Assembly: GCF_032362555.1 (NCBI RefSeq)
Contig: NC_083530.1
Location: 2,076,001-2,140,000 of the forward strand
From: Amyelois transitella
Taxonomy: Eukaryota; Arthropoda; Insecta; Lepidoptera; Pyralidae
Reading direction: 5' to 3'
DNA: 64,000 bases
A program made the translations under genes and the position numbers. Shown piece after piece: positions 19,101 to 29,200 of the stretch (position 1 is its first letter; each line of letters starts with the position of its first letter). Under the pieces are notes generated by a model, which was not told where the DNA came from, made no database searches, and saw only the letters and a program-made list of their open reading frames with translations.

Positions 19101-21913
19101 GTGGATTTTAATCTTCAAGGTACGGCACCAATAAAAAAAGGACCTTTCCTTATATTTCCTATGGATTTCGTAAAATGTCGTAAAGGCGACTAAGGGATAG
19201 ACTTTTTTTTGGATAATTCTTTTAGACGATGGGCTAGCAATTTTTTCAAGACTGTTGGCTCTGTCTACCCCGCAAGGGATATAGACGTGACCATATGTAT
19301 GTATGTAGGCGATTTCAGGACACAAAAAAAATGTGGAATTCGTTCACCCCATGGGTGTCCAAGTATATACAGGGTGACTTTTAATTCAACTGCATAAATT
19401 TAACTGTTAAATATACTCATCTAAAGGATATTTAAAAACGTTAATAGAAAAATAACAGTTCATATTTCAGAAAGTACGAAAAAAATAAATGTATGTAAAT
19501 CCACGATCCTAAATACGTCATATCACCCCGGCCGGCGGAAAAGCGACACGTAAGATTCAGAGGTCAACGATACAATTCATTCAGCTGAGCGATCTCGACA
19601 ACTCTGTACTTTACTTGATCTTGATACTAGAAAAATAATTAATTTTTCAGATATTTATTTACATGTTTAGTTTTAATTTCTTTTTGTAGTTTTGGTCTTT
19701 AATAAAGCGTGTGACGTAGTTTTTGAGGGTTTTTTAAATGTGAAAATGATGTTATTTATATAAAAATAGGCTCGAACGGCTAAGAAGCATGGGTATAGTC
19801 TATGTTTAAAAAGGATGCAGTTGTTTTAAATGTCACCCTGTATATATATATTAACCGATTCCATTTCGTCCCCAGAATTTACCAGTGACTGATGCATACG
19901 TGGAGCTACAGTCTCGTTTTGCTCAAGTTTACTCGTGCGAACTACACATACAAGCACATTTCACTGGATTGAGATACTACATGTTCCATTGGCCGAAGGT
20001 CTCCGCTGTCATTGGTGAGTTATACATACTTACATACATATGATCACGTCTATATCCCTTGCGGGGTAGGCAGAGTCAACACAGTTGGTTTGATGAGTTA
20101 TCCATCCATATATCCACATCATCCATAGTACACGCTGATAAAATTAATATAAAAGATTTGTATTTTGTATGTACATACATAAAATCACGCCTATATCCCT
20201 AGCGGGGTAGACAGAGCCAACAGTCTTGAAAAGACTGATAGGCCACGCTAAGCTGTTGGGCTTAATGATAGAATTGAGATTCAAATAGTGACGGGTTGCT
20301 AGCCCATCGCCTAAAAAAGAATCCCAAGTTTAAAAGCCTATCCCTTAGTCGCCTTTTACGACATCTATGGCAAAGAGATGGAGTGGTCCTATTCCCTTTT
20401 TTCTATTGGTTATTTAAATAACATTTAATATAGAGTAATTAAAGTATTATTCAAAATTCCAAAAAAAAAATAAAAAAAAAATTCAAAAAAATAAATTCAA
20501 GAAAAATTCAAAATTCAAAATATTTTCTATTTCTTTTCTAGGTATTAACACGAACCTGTTCTTCGTATCCCTTGTCTTCATACTCAGCTGGTATCATCTC
20601 CAAGATGGCTTCGATTTTTTGAAGGTAAGCTTGGCAGATTTTTTTTTTCAGATAGGTATATTAATTAAAATTAAATAGAATCATGTTTACGGACCGCTGT
20701 CTTGTCATATGAAAATTTGATGAGGTTGCAATGTATAATATGTTTTGTTATTTCAAAATATTTATTTAAAGTTTACAAATTCATAACGTATTGTAATATT
20801 TGTATTCCAACGTTATGCAATTTGGAGACATTAAATAAATATTTAATGCAATTCCCATTTACAAAGTTACCTCCGTAAAGTTTTACAAAAATATTTTTAT
20901 AAACTATTTATAATTAAATATGACAAAATAAAACATGTTGTTATATTTATAAACTTAACAACAATGTTTTACATTTATAAACTTAACTAGCTAGTGGAAT
21001 AGTTATTTTGGGCATCATTGAAGCCCTCAAGGATGAATAATTTCCATTATTTCTTTCCTCCTTATAGTTGCAGCGTGATGTTATAATAGCCTAAAGCCTT
21101 CCTCGATAATCTATTCAACACAAAAATAATTTTTCAATTCGAACCAGTAGTTCCTGAGATTAGCGTGTTCAAACAAACAAACAAACTCTTCAGCTTTATT
21201 ATATTAGTATAGATTTGTATAAGCAAAATTTGTTTCAGAATAAATTTGGAGTTGATATCAAGACTGAGGACAAAGGAGCGGCTGGGAAGATTAAATTAGA
21301 AAGAGAAGGTATGTTTAGAGTGAATACATACATACATATGGTCACGTCTATCCATGGGAGAGAGATGGAGTGGTCTTATTCTTTTTTCTAATATTTTGTA
21401 TTATTATACCATGTAAAAATACGTAGGTACATATAGTCACGTGTCTATCTCTTGTGGGGTAGACACAGCCAACGGCCTTGAAAAGACTAAGGCCAGTTTC
21501 AGGTTTATATATGGCTGTATGATGGAATTGAGTACAATAGCGAAGGAAATATGCAGAGATCATGGCAAGTGGAAAGAGGTAGTCTCTGCCTACCACTCCG
21601 GGAAAGAGGCGTGATTTTATGTATGTATGTAGGTATGTATAGTGACATGCAGGTTGCAAGAGGGTTTATATCCCTTAATCGCCTTTTTCGACATCCACAG
21701 GAAAGATACGGAGTGGTTCTATTCTTACGAGCCGGAAACCACGCGGTAGTAAAATATAAAATGTAAGTACAATAAATGTGAAGTATTACAATTGACATTG
21801 TATTTCTTTCAGATTCTCCTTCCTTCGCTGTTTACGAAGGAGACATTCTTCTAGAGGAATTGCAGCGCATAGAAAAATCCAAAGAGAAAGAAAAAGAACA
21901 AAAGAAGACGTAG
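16137..21913 (+). CDS. Seipin: Seipin, lipid-droplet biogenesis factor
   Basis: ER membrane protein that forms ring oligomers at ER-lipid droplet contacts. Eight exons join in phase: 16137-16414, 17053-17198, 17415-17499, 18346-18463, 19876-20014, 20542-20624, 21239-21308 and 21813-21913, giving about 339 residues. TM1 is at about 53-77 (IVTLFLTAILWVSIFMYVIF). The luminal seipin domain follows, with GICSFPSAHVQLTK, STQPYRIKLMLDMPESQIN, the DLGMFMV stretch, SSCRSAMLRYRSKLHETLR and QLQVELFSDFED. TM2 is at about 258-275 (NLFFVSLVFILSWYHL). The cytosolic tail is charged and ends KEKEKEQKKT. Motif order and length fit insect seipin. Introns 4, 5 and 7 are filled with SINEs, a Helitron and LINE tails. 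Confidence 0.95.
17865..18045 (-). mobile_element. LINE 3'-tail fragment in seipin intron
   Basis: Reverse complement of the block at 2940-3060: TTATTGACGTCAC, TAATCTAATTATAACTA, CTACCGCTTCCAAAGCGCAT. A short decayed SINE piece (GATGAGCTAGCAACC) abuts it. Confidence 0.5.
18842..19052. mobile_element. Two SINE-like fragments joined head to head
   Basis: 18842-18970 reads in minus orientation (GGAATTGATATTCAAATAG to GTGCCGGGAACC). 18970-19052 reads in plus orientation (CCTATCAGTC to TATGTATGTG). The abrupt orientation switch suggests a recombined or template-switched insertion. Confidence 0.7.
19117..19310 (+). mobile_element. SINE-like element, near full length, with (TATG)n tail
   Basis: It runs from GGCACCAATAAAAAAAGG through TGTCGTAAAGGCGACTAAGG and GATGGGCTAGCAA to CCCCGCAAGGGATATAGACG and TATGTATG. 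The middle (the AATCTCAATTCTATCATT region) is deleted. Confidence 0.8.
20025..20410 (-). mobile_element. SINE-like elements: 3' fragment and full copy
   Basis: A fragment at 20025-20090 (ACATACATATGATCACG to GGGGTAGGCAGAG) is followed by a full copy at 20168-20406, ending near TATTCCCTTTTTTCTATTGG. Both are in minus orientation in seipin intron 5. Confidence 0.85.
20990..21215 (-). mobile_element. Non-autonomous Helitron-like element
   Basis: It begins CTAGCTAGTGGAATAGTTA and ends TTATATTAGTATAG, with the internal blocks GGGCATCATTGAAGCCCTCA, GTTGCAGCGTGATGTTATA and CCAGTAGTTCCTGAGATTAG. The GCGGGC hairpin end is lost. Other copies lie at 22066, 26556, 27434, 29417 and 51705. Confidence 0.7.
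21325..21750 (-). mobile_element. SINE pieces separated by a LINE tail
   Basis: A SINE with a large internal deletion lies at 21325-21400, where GTCACGTCTAT joins CCATGGGAG directly. A second SINE starts at 21425 and is broken at about 21500-21650 by sequence holding a plus-strand LINE tail (GGCAAGTGGAAAGAGGTAGT, then GAAAGAGGCGTGATTTTATG). The SINE 5' end resumes at 21655-21748. Confidence 0.65.
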
Positions 21914-21992
21914 TGTGATATATAATTGTTTAGTTAGCCTAAATAATTTTATATTTTATAACTTTAAATTATTATATAATGTCAAATTTGTG

Positions 21993-21998
21993 AATAAA
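21993..21998 (+). terminator. Likely polyadenylation signal of seipin
   Basis: AATAAA lies 80 bp after the stop, with a second AATAAA a few bases downstream. Confidence 0.6.
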
Positions 21999-22065
21999 AT
22001 TTAAAATAAATATTTATAGAATATTTTTGGAAAAATTAATAATTTCAATTTAGTAAAATATTATC

Positions 22066-22325
22066 TGTGCCCGCGACGTCCGCATGGAATAGTTATTTTG
22101 GGCATCATTGCAGCCCTCAAGGATGAATAAATTTCCCCCTTTTTTTCCACATTTTCCATTATTTCTTTCCTCCTTTTAGTTGCAGCGTGATGTTATATAG
22201 CCTAAAGCCTTCCTCGATAAATGGTCTATTCAACACAAAAATAATTTTTCAATTCGAACCAGTAGTTCCTGAAATTAGCGCTTTCAAACAAACAAACTCT
22301 TCAGCTTTATAATATTAGTATAGAT
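22066..22325 (-). mobile_element. Non-autonomous Helitron-like element
   Basis: It runs from CTGTGCCCGCGACGTCCGCA to GCTTTATAATATTAGTATAG, with the same internal blocks as 20990-21215. Confidence 0.75.
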
Positions 22326-22529
22326 TAAATAAATATTAGTTTTTTATTATTATTTGTAACTGTCTGTAAGTAGGTAGCTGTAAGCAAATAAAGACTTAAA
22401 ATATTCATAAAATGAACTACGTGCAATCTATTTTTATGTTGTTTTTACTTTGGGATTTTAAAATAAATGTTCTTATCAAATTTGATTGTATTTTTGTTTT
22501 CTGGCTTCATCCTTTCCCTACTCTAATTA

Positions 22530-22695
22530 TTAATGCGAAAGTCACTCTGTCTATTACGAAATGAATATTAAAACTATTACATAAACCACTAAACCGATTT
22601 TCGTTAAATTTGATACCGAGATTGAGTTGGCTTAAACTTGTTATTGTGTAAAACGGGAAGACCACGCAGACGTAGTCGCGTGCAAAAGCTAGTCA
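22530..22695 (+). mobile_element. Lep1-like non-autonomous Helitron, decayed
   Basis: TTAATGCGAAAGTCACTCTG, then AAACCGATTTTCG, then GTAGTCGCGTGCAAAAGCTA. The GCAAAAGCTAGT end is typical of the Lep1 group known in Lepidoptera. Confidence 0.6.
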
Positions 22696-22728
22696 TACAG
22701 GAACAATTATTTATTCTGATGACTATAG

Positions 22729-22768
22729 TCTCAGTCACTCATGATGACGCCGTCATGAGTGACTGAGA
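22729..22768. repeat. Perfect 16-bp inverted repeat
   Basis: TCTCAGTCACTCATGA and its exact complement flank TGACGCCG. It lies in the spacer right of seipin. Confidence 0.8.
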
Positions 22769-22995
22769 TCGTATCTCAGTGGGTTTACCTCGGAAAAAGC
22801 CCGGGATGAGCCTTTAACCAAATCTTTGTCGAGATTGGCTTGGGTAAGTCTAGTGTAAAAAACAGTGTAATAGTTACTAGGTACTTACATGAAGTGTGTC
22901 CCGCGTGAACCAATCCAGTTTCTGTTCGCCCATAGAAAATAATATAAATCTTCGATCAATTACATACTAGATTCAAATAGAAATAGGGCTGGAAA

Positions 22996-23071
22996 TTATC
23001 TGGCTCCGAGAATCAGCAATGCCAAAATGGCAACGCTGCCAGCGCTCTGGGCACGCTCCCGCAAGTTGATG
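22996..23071 (-). CDS. Candidate last exon of the LRR gene (alternative 3' end)
   Basis: An acceptor TGCACAG is followed by C + 24 codons + TAA. The reading NLRERAQSAGSVAILALLIL is GC-richer than its surroundings, with a short hydrophobic run near the C-terminus. Entry phase matches the candidate exon 25696-25745 (CG|C). If real, the LRR protein would have an extra tail ending in a short hydrophobic segment. No homologue was recognised. Confidence 0.4.
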
Positions 23072-23089
23072 CTGTGCAGGGACTATACA

Positions 23090-24540
23090 ATTTGTAAATT
23101 TAATTTTAATTTGTATTAAGATTAATATATGATTAATTGAATTAAAGATGAGGACAAAATCAAACAAAAAAGTCCATTTTTATAGGTCATTAAAAACAAC
23201 AAAATAAAAACGAAAACTTAGTTATCTTTTATTCAAACAACAGGAAACTGCCAGACTTTATGATATAACATTATAAAAATAAATAATAATTACCATATTT
23301 TAACAATTTAAAAGTGACACAAAAGAAATAACAAAAATTAAATAAAGAAAAATCCATTGATTCTCCTAAATAAACAATGAATACAAACAATATACATCAT
23401 GGTTTATTTTTTATTAATAAATTGTATTTATATAAACCAAATCTAATGGGGTTCGCACAAATTAAGTAGGTATAAAAGGATTAAGTTTAAATACATATTC
23501 TGAGTAAATAAATTTTGGTACATCGCATTACAAAAATTCCAAATTTTATTAAGTTGCCAGTTCCTATCTTAATAATTCTATATTTTTTACTTAATTTGAG
23601 CGGAACTTTCCATTCAAATTAATTCTGAATAATTCTATTCTTCATAAGAAGGTCCATATTGGGCTATAATTTTTAATGGCATGATTAAAGGTTTTGACAT
23701 TATCTTAAATTATCTCATATCAAAAGTTAAACGATGCGTGAATTGATAATGCCGTACAATTTTATGTAATAATAATTCTTGGGATGCAATATGGATCTAA
23801 TTATAAAACTGAAGAACCATATTTGGCTCAAAAATTAAAGCTTATAATTTTGGCAAAAATACATAGTACATAATTATTTAAAATATACTGTACTTATGTA
23901 TGCAAAACCTTATTTTTTTAAATAAACTGAGGCCAATAATACTTACTCACGTCAACAGTATCTTGTTATAAATTAGTACAATAAATTTATAGTAAAAAAA
24001 ATTCACATTTTTAAATAAGTGTAGATACAAAGAAATCAGAATAACATTAGTGTCATACCGATTTATGTGAAGTTAAAAAACGGGTGAAAAATTAAAATAT
24101 GTATGTAGTTTGAACGTAAATACTTATGTACCTACAGCGACCGTATGGCTTATATTATTGACAAAATAATTAATAAATTACGTGTCTTGATCAAATAAAG
24201 GACGTCTTGGCAAAAGATCAGGTCAAGAGTACCCGAAACCGCCAATGACGAGATTGTGTGGTGATAATTTTATTTTATTGATTTAAAGATATGTTTACGA
24301 TAGTTGTTAATAATAAACTTATTGCAATTCTATTAACAAAAAAAAGCATTTAATTGATACATTAAAGATTAAAAAATCAAGTTATAACATTTCCATAATA
24401 ATAATAAAAACAGTGTATATTTAATCAAAACAATTACTTAGTTAAAAAAAAAACATAATTAACAAAAAATAATAAAAAGTATTTTGTCTTCAAAATGTGA
24501 AATGTAAAGTGTTAAAAAAGGTACAACGCATTGCACGAGT
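23090..24540. other. AT-rich spacer, no gene seen
   Basis: Very AT-rich with stops on both strands throughout. The only recognisable piece is a LINE-tail remnant near 24185-24240 (CTTGATCAAATAAAGGACGT, GGTCAAGAGTACCCGAAACC). Confidence 0.6.
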
Positions 24541-24544
24541 AAAA

Positions 24545-24690
24545 CAATAACTCAATACGAGTTAGTTTCTCTGGCAAAGGTTGCGGAGGTCAGACGGGAG
24601 TCGCTTCGTGTGAAAACCTGACTCACCCAATCCAGGGTCCATGGTCAAAGGCGCACTCTGGGCTTGTAACTATCAGGTCCCTATTTGAAC
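24545..24690 (-). mobile_element. Probable LINE 3' fragment
   Basis: TAGTTTCTCTGGCAAAGG, GGTCAGACGGGAGTCGCTTC and ACTCACCCAATCCAGGGTCC form a GC-rich block in AT-rich DNA. I recall this block as a common dispersed lepidopteran repeat; no second copy in this window proves it. Confidence 0.4.
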
Positions 24691-24779
24691 TAGAATTATT
24701 GTATAAAATTTGTGCAGAAGTCATTTGTGTTACTTGATAATTGCTTTATAAAGCGTCATGATTTTGAGCATTAGATAAA

Positions 24780-25690
24780 AACATGTTTGCACCCACAATA
24801 GCAGACTAACAACCCCCTCCCCCCCCCTATTAATTATTCTTTGATTCCCACTATTGCACTGTCCATTATCAATTTCAGAAGCACTACAATTTCCAATTAA
24901 AAAAAGTATTTCTTCACTGTTTTGTTTTTCCATGACTTCTCTCTACTGTTTCCCTGATGTGGCCCAAATCTCCTTGACACTAACCCCTCATTTCATCCCT
25001 TCTTCCGATGACATTTGCTCCGGCCTCCACTGTTAAACTGTAATCATTTTACTTTTAACTGTTGTCCAATTCTTCAGTCTTTGATTTCCAAATTCACATA
25101 GATTTTTTAAAATTTATCTCCTCTTCGGCTCTTGGTTCCTCTCGACTCTTCCAATAATTTGACCACCCACCACTGTTGTTTATCACCTCCACCCCCCTCC
25201 CCCCACTTTTTAATGCTACTATGACTCTCCCCATCACTATTATGATAATATATGTTTGCAACATCCAAAAGGGTAAATATGAAGATCTGGTATATAAATT
25301 TAACACCTTGTTGTACTCATGTTACGCAAATAAAAATTTGAATTTCTTTACATCTCACCACTCCTTAACTGTACGCTTTTAATTCTTTGTATATTCTCTC
25401 TCGCTCAATTATTCAGTTATTGATGTCCCATGCCAAACAAAATAACAGTTGTGGGGAACAATTATCCGCCCCCACCCACCCACTCCTCTCATAAAGTCAG
25501 TCATAGCTCCCACAACAACCCTCACTTTTAATGGTACCCCACCACTATTTATACCTTGCACCTACTCCATAACCTTTAACTTGACCCTCCATTTTGAGAC
25601 CCCACTGACTCCAACAACTAACACTCCCCCCACTCGCCCCCCCATCCCCCCCACTCGCCCCCCTCCCCCGCGCTCAGCTCGCGGTGGACG
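24780..25690. repeat. C-rich tract (G-rich on minus strand)
   Basis: Repeated runs of five to nine C on the plus strand: CCCCTCCCCCCCCCTATT near 24810, CACCCCCCTCCCCCCAC near 25190, CCGCCCCCACCCACCCAC near 25466, and a dense block at 25625-25672 (CCCCCCACTCGCCC repeated). The motif ACTTTTTAATG or ACTTTTAATGG follows two of the blocks, hinting at diverged tandem units. The minus strand has four or more G5-G7 runs with short spacers, so G-quadruplex formation is plausible. Confidence 0.6.
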
Positions 25691-25695
25691 CGTAC

Positions 25696-25745
25696 CGAGA
25701 CAGCTCCGGCAGCGCCGCGCCGACCGCCTGGAACGTTCGCGCGAT
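25696..25745 (-). CDS. Candidate exon of the LRR gene (alternative 3' end)
   Basis: An acceptor (TTTATAACAG) is followed by 50 nt reading IARTFQAVGAALPELS with high GC at third positions, and a possible donor CG|GTACGC. Unspliced, the frame would instead stop at 25674. Phase 0 entry fits the LRR exon 5 if that exon is spliced at GAG|GTGTGA rather than read to its TGA. The plus strand of the same block also has a good polypyrimidine acceptor, so strand is not certain. Confidence 0.4.
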
Positions 25746-25964
25746 CTGTTATAAATTATTTGGCAATGGGATTTGGTAAGGCCATCTTGGATTTATAATA
25801 TTGCGAGAAGGAGTAGCTGATAATAATATAAAGGGGTATGGTTTACTAACTTGACATGTGAACTTGGAATATATTAACAAAAAGATGGCTGGAATGTAAA
25901 GAAAAAGTATTTATTCAATTTCAATTTCCATTAGAAAAAGAAAATAACATATAATCACTTCCGC

Positions 25965-26190
25965 TCCAACTCTTTCCCATGGATGTCGTAAAAGGCGACT
26001 AAAGGATAGGCTTACAAAATTGGGATTCTTTTTTAAGCGATGGGCTAGCAACCTGTCACTATTTGAATCTCAATTATATCATTAAGCCAAATAGCTGAAC
26101 GTGGCCATTCAGTCTTTTCAAGACTGTTGGCTCTGTCTACCCCGCAAGGGATATAGACGTGACCAACCATATATATGTATGTATTCTATC
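25965..26190 (+). mobile_element. SINE-like element with (TATG)n tail
   Basis: CTCTTTCCCATGGATGTCGT, AAAAGGCGACTAAAGG, GATGGGCTAGCAACCTGTCA, then CCCCGCAAGGGATATAGACG and ATATGTATGTA. The extreme 5' end is lost. It lies just 3' of the short form of the LRR gene. Confidence 0.85.
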
Positions 26191-26292
26191 ATTGAGCCGG
26201 GCAGAGCGTGGCTTTTCAGTCTTTTGATGAATGTCTTACCCGTAAGGTAAGTCGTTATTAAAGGTTCTATTAACAAGCAGTTAATAAAATTA

Positions 26293-29200
26293 TCACACCT
26301 CATTCTCTGCCCTCTCGTCTTCGCTCTGGTACTGCACGTCCAATTCTGAACTGTTAACGCTGTTCTCCCAGTCCTCAGAGGATTCTATCGATGATGCATC
26401 CAGGTCCATATCTGATGAAGAATAGATATATAGATAGATAGACTCTTTATTGCACCATAAGGAAGAGAAAAACAGAAAAAAAAAACACAGCAATCTCTTC
26501 CAGTCAACCTTAGGGTGGAAATTAAAATACTAAGGCGATTGGCGCAGTACATATATACTAATATTATAAAGCTAAAGAGTTTGTTTGAACGCGCTAATCT
26601 CAGGAAAAAATCTTTTTGTTTTGAATAGACCATTTATCGAGGAAGGCTTAAGGCTATATAACATCACGCTGCAACTATAAGGAGCGAAGAAATAATGGAG
26701 AATGTGAAAAAAATCGGGGAAAATTATTCTTATCCTTGAGGGCTTCAATGATGCCCAAAATAACTATTCCACGCGGACGAAGTCGCGGGCACAGCTAGTA
26801 TAAAATAAAATGCAAAGTATAAATTTACCTAAACCTAATACATACAAAGAATACAATATTATTTGAAATATACATTGTTATTTGATTCGTGCCTTTGATC
26901 AGGACTTCTCAGAATGTAAAGTATATTACTCTTGACGGTCTACTATATTTACATACATACATATAATCACGTCTTTATCCCTTGCGGGGTAGACTTTAAA
27001 TTCCCACGAATTTAAAACGTCAATTTCACAACATCCCACAAATATTATAAATGCGAAAGTTTGTGAGTATATCAGGATGTCAGTATGGATATTTGTTACT
27101 CTTTCACGCAAAAACTATTGAACCGATTACGACGAAATTTGGTATGTAGGTAGCTGAAGACCCCGTATAACATTAAGGCTACTTTTTATCCCGGAATTCC
27201 CGCGGGATTGATAGAGTTTCTGAACGAAGTCGCGGGCGGCCTCTAGCCACTACATAGTATAAAACAAAGTCGCTATTTTAGTCTGTCTGTATGCTAAAAT
27301 CTTTAAAATTACGCAACGGATTTTGATGCGGTTTTTTGTAACAGGTAGAGTGATTCAAGAGGAAGGTTTTTATGTATAATTTTTTCCGAATTTTGCACCC
27401 GTGCGAAGCCGGGGCGGGTCGCTAGTTATAACTAAACTAGCTGTGACCGCGACTTCGTCCGCATGGAATAGTTATTTTGGGCATCATTGAAGCCCTCAAG
27501 GATGAATAATTTTCCCCGGTTTTTTCACATTTTCAATTATATTTTCGTTCCTAATAGTTGCAGCGTGATGTTATATAGCCTAAAGCCTTCCTCGATAAAT
27601 GGTCTATTCAATTTTTTTTTTAACCAGTAGTTCCTGAGATTAGCGCGTTCAAACAAATAAACTCTTCAGCTTTATAATATTAGTATTGATAGCTCACTCA
27701 CCCAACACAATAGGATCGTTGTGACGCTGGTTAGCCGGCGGTATCCTCAGAGCTGTTCCGTTCACAGCCAGGTTCTGCGGGTGGCGGCTGCTTGCGGAGC
27801 CCTGGGACGCCAGCTCGGGCGCACCCTCGGTGGTGGGCAGTTCCTCAGTGTAACGAACTAACGGGTGATCCTAGAAAGAATTGAGGGTAGTTCAATTATA
27901 CATACATACATATGATCACGTCTGTATCCCTTACGGGGTAGACAGAGCCAACAGTCTTGAAAAGACTGATGGGCCACGTTCAGCTATTTGGCTTAATGAT
28001 AGAATTGAGATTCAAATAGTGACAGGTTGCTAGCCCATCGCCTAAAAAAAAGGATCGCAATTTTATAAACCTATCCCTTAGTCGCCTTTTACGACATCCA
28101 TAGGAAAGAGACGGAGTGGTCCTATTCTTTTTTTTTTTTATTGGTGCTGGGAGATGAACGTGGCCATTCAGTCTTTTCGAGACTGTTGCCTCTGTCTACC
28201 CCGCACGGGATATAGACGTGACCATATGTATGTATGTATACTTACAGGATGTGACAATTCACAAATGGGATTCAGCCTCAGATCAATCATCTCTAGGTCG
28301 GCGAGGAAACTTGTGTCAAAATCTTCTGGCAGTGCTGATATCTGCATGGACAAAAGAAAAATAATTATAATTATAAAACATTTTTTTTACATAGAACACC
28401 ATGAAATTATCAAACTTACATACATACATATAGTCACGTCTATATCCCGTGCGGGGTAGACAGAGCCAACAGTCTTGAAAAGACTAATGGGCCACGTTCG
28501 GCTATTTGGCTTAATGATAGAATTGAGATTCAAATAGTGACAGGTTGCTAGCCCAACGCCTAAAAGAAGAATCCCAAGTTTATAAGCCTTACTCTTTAGT
28601 CGCCTTTTACAACATCCATGGGAACGAGATGGAGTGGTCCTATTCTTTTTTTTTTATATTAGTGCCGGGAACCACACGGCACTTAACAAACTGACCTGAT
28701 TATTATTTAGCTGCAAGTACATCAGTTCGGCGCACTTGAGCACCGAACCCGGGAACTCTCTGAGCCGGTTGTTCCTCAAGTTGCAGTGCACTAGGGCGAC
28801 CATGCTGTCCATTGTGGCGGGTAACGTCTCAATTTCATTATTCTCTAGGGTTAACCACCTGTAAGAGATATGGTTTTTTTTTTTTTTATTTAGTTTATTT
28901 GTTTCACTTCATGTTTGTTTTTTTTTTTTATTTTATTTGTTTCACTTTAGGTTTGTTTTTCCTTTGAGTAAAATGGATTTTTCTTTAGCTTCCTGGTTTG
29001 TGTGCTATTTGATGCATCTTCAAGCCAGGTTGCCAATGTTTTTGTGATGTGATGACGCAAATGGTTTTGTAAGAGATATGGTTCGGTCATGTGGAGAGGA
29101 TGAACGAAAGCAGGTTGACTAAGCAGATATACAAGGAGAGTGTGGTGGGAAAGGTTGGAGTGGGAAGACCTAGACGAACACATTTTGATCATATTAGGGA

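Noticed and set aside
25677-25788. Plus-strand terminal exon after the C-rich tract (LAVDAYRDSSGSAAP)
   Set aside because: The polypyrimidine tract and acceptor are excellent, but no upstream plus-strand exon was found, whereas the minus-strand reading joins in phase with neighbouring exons; kept only as an alternative.
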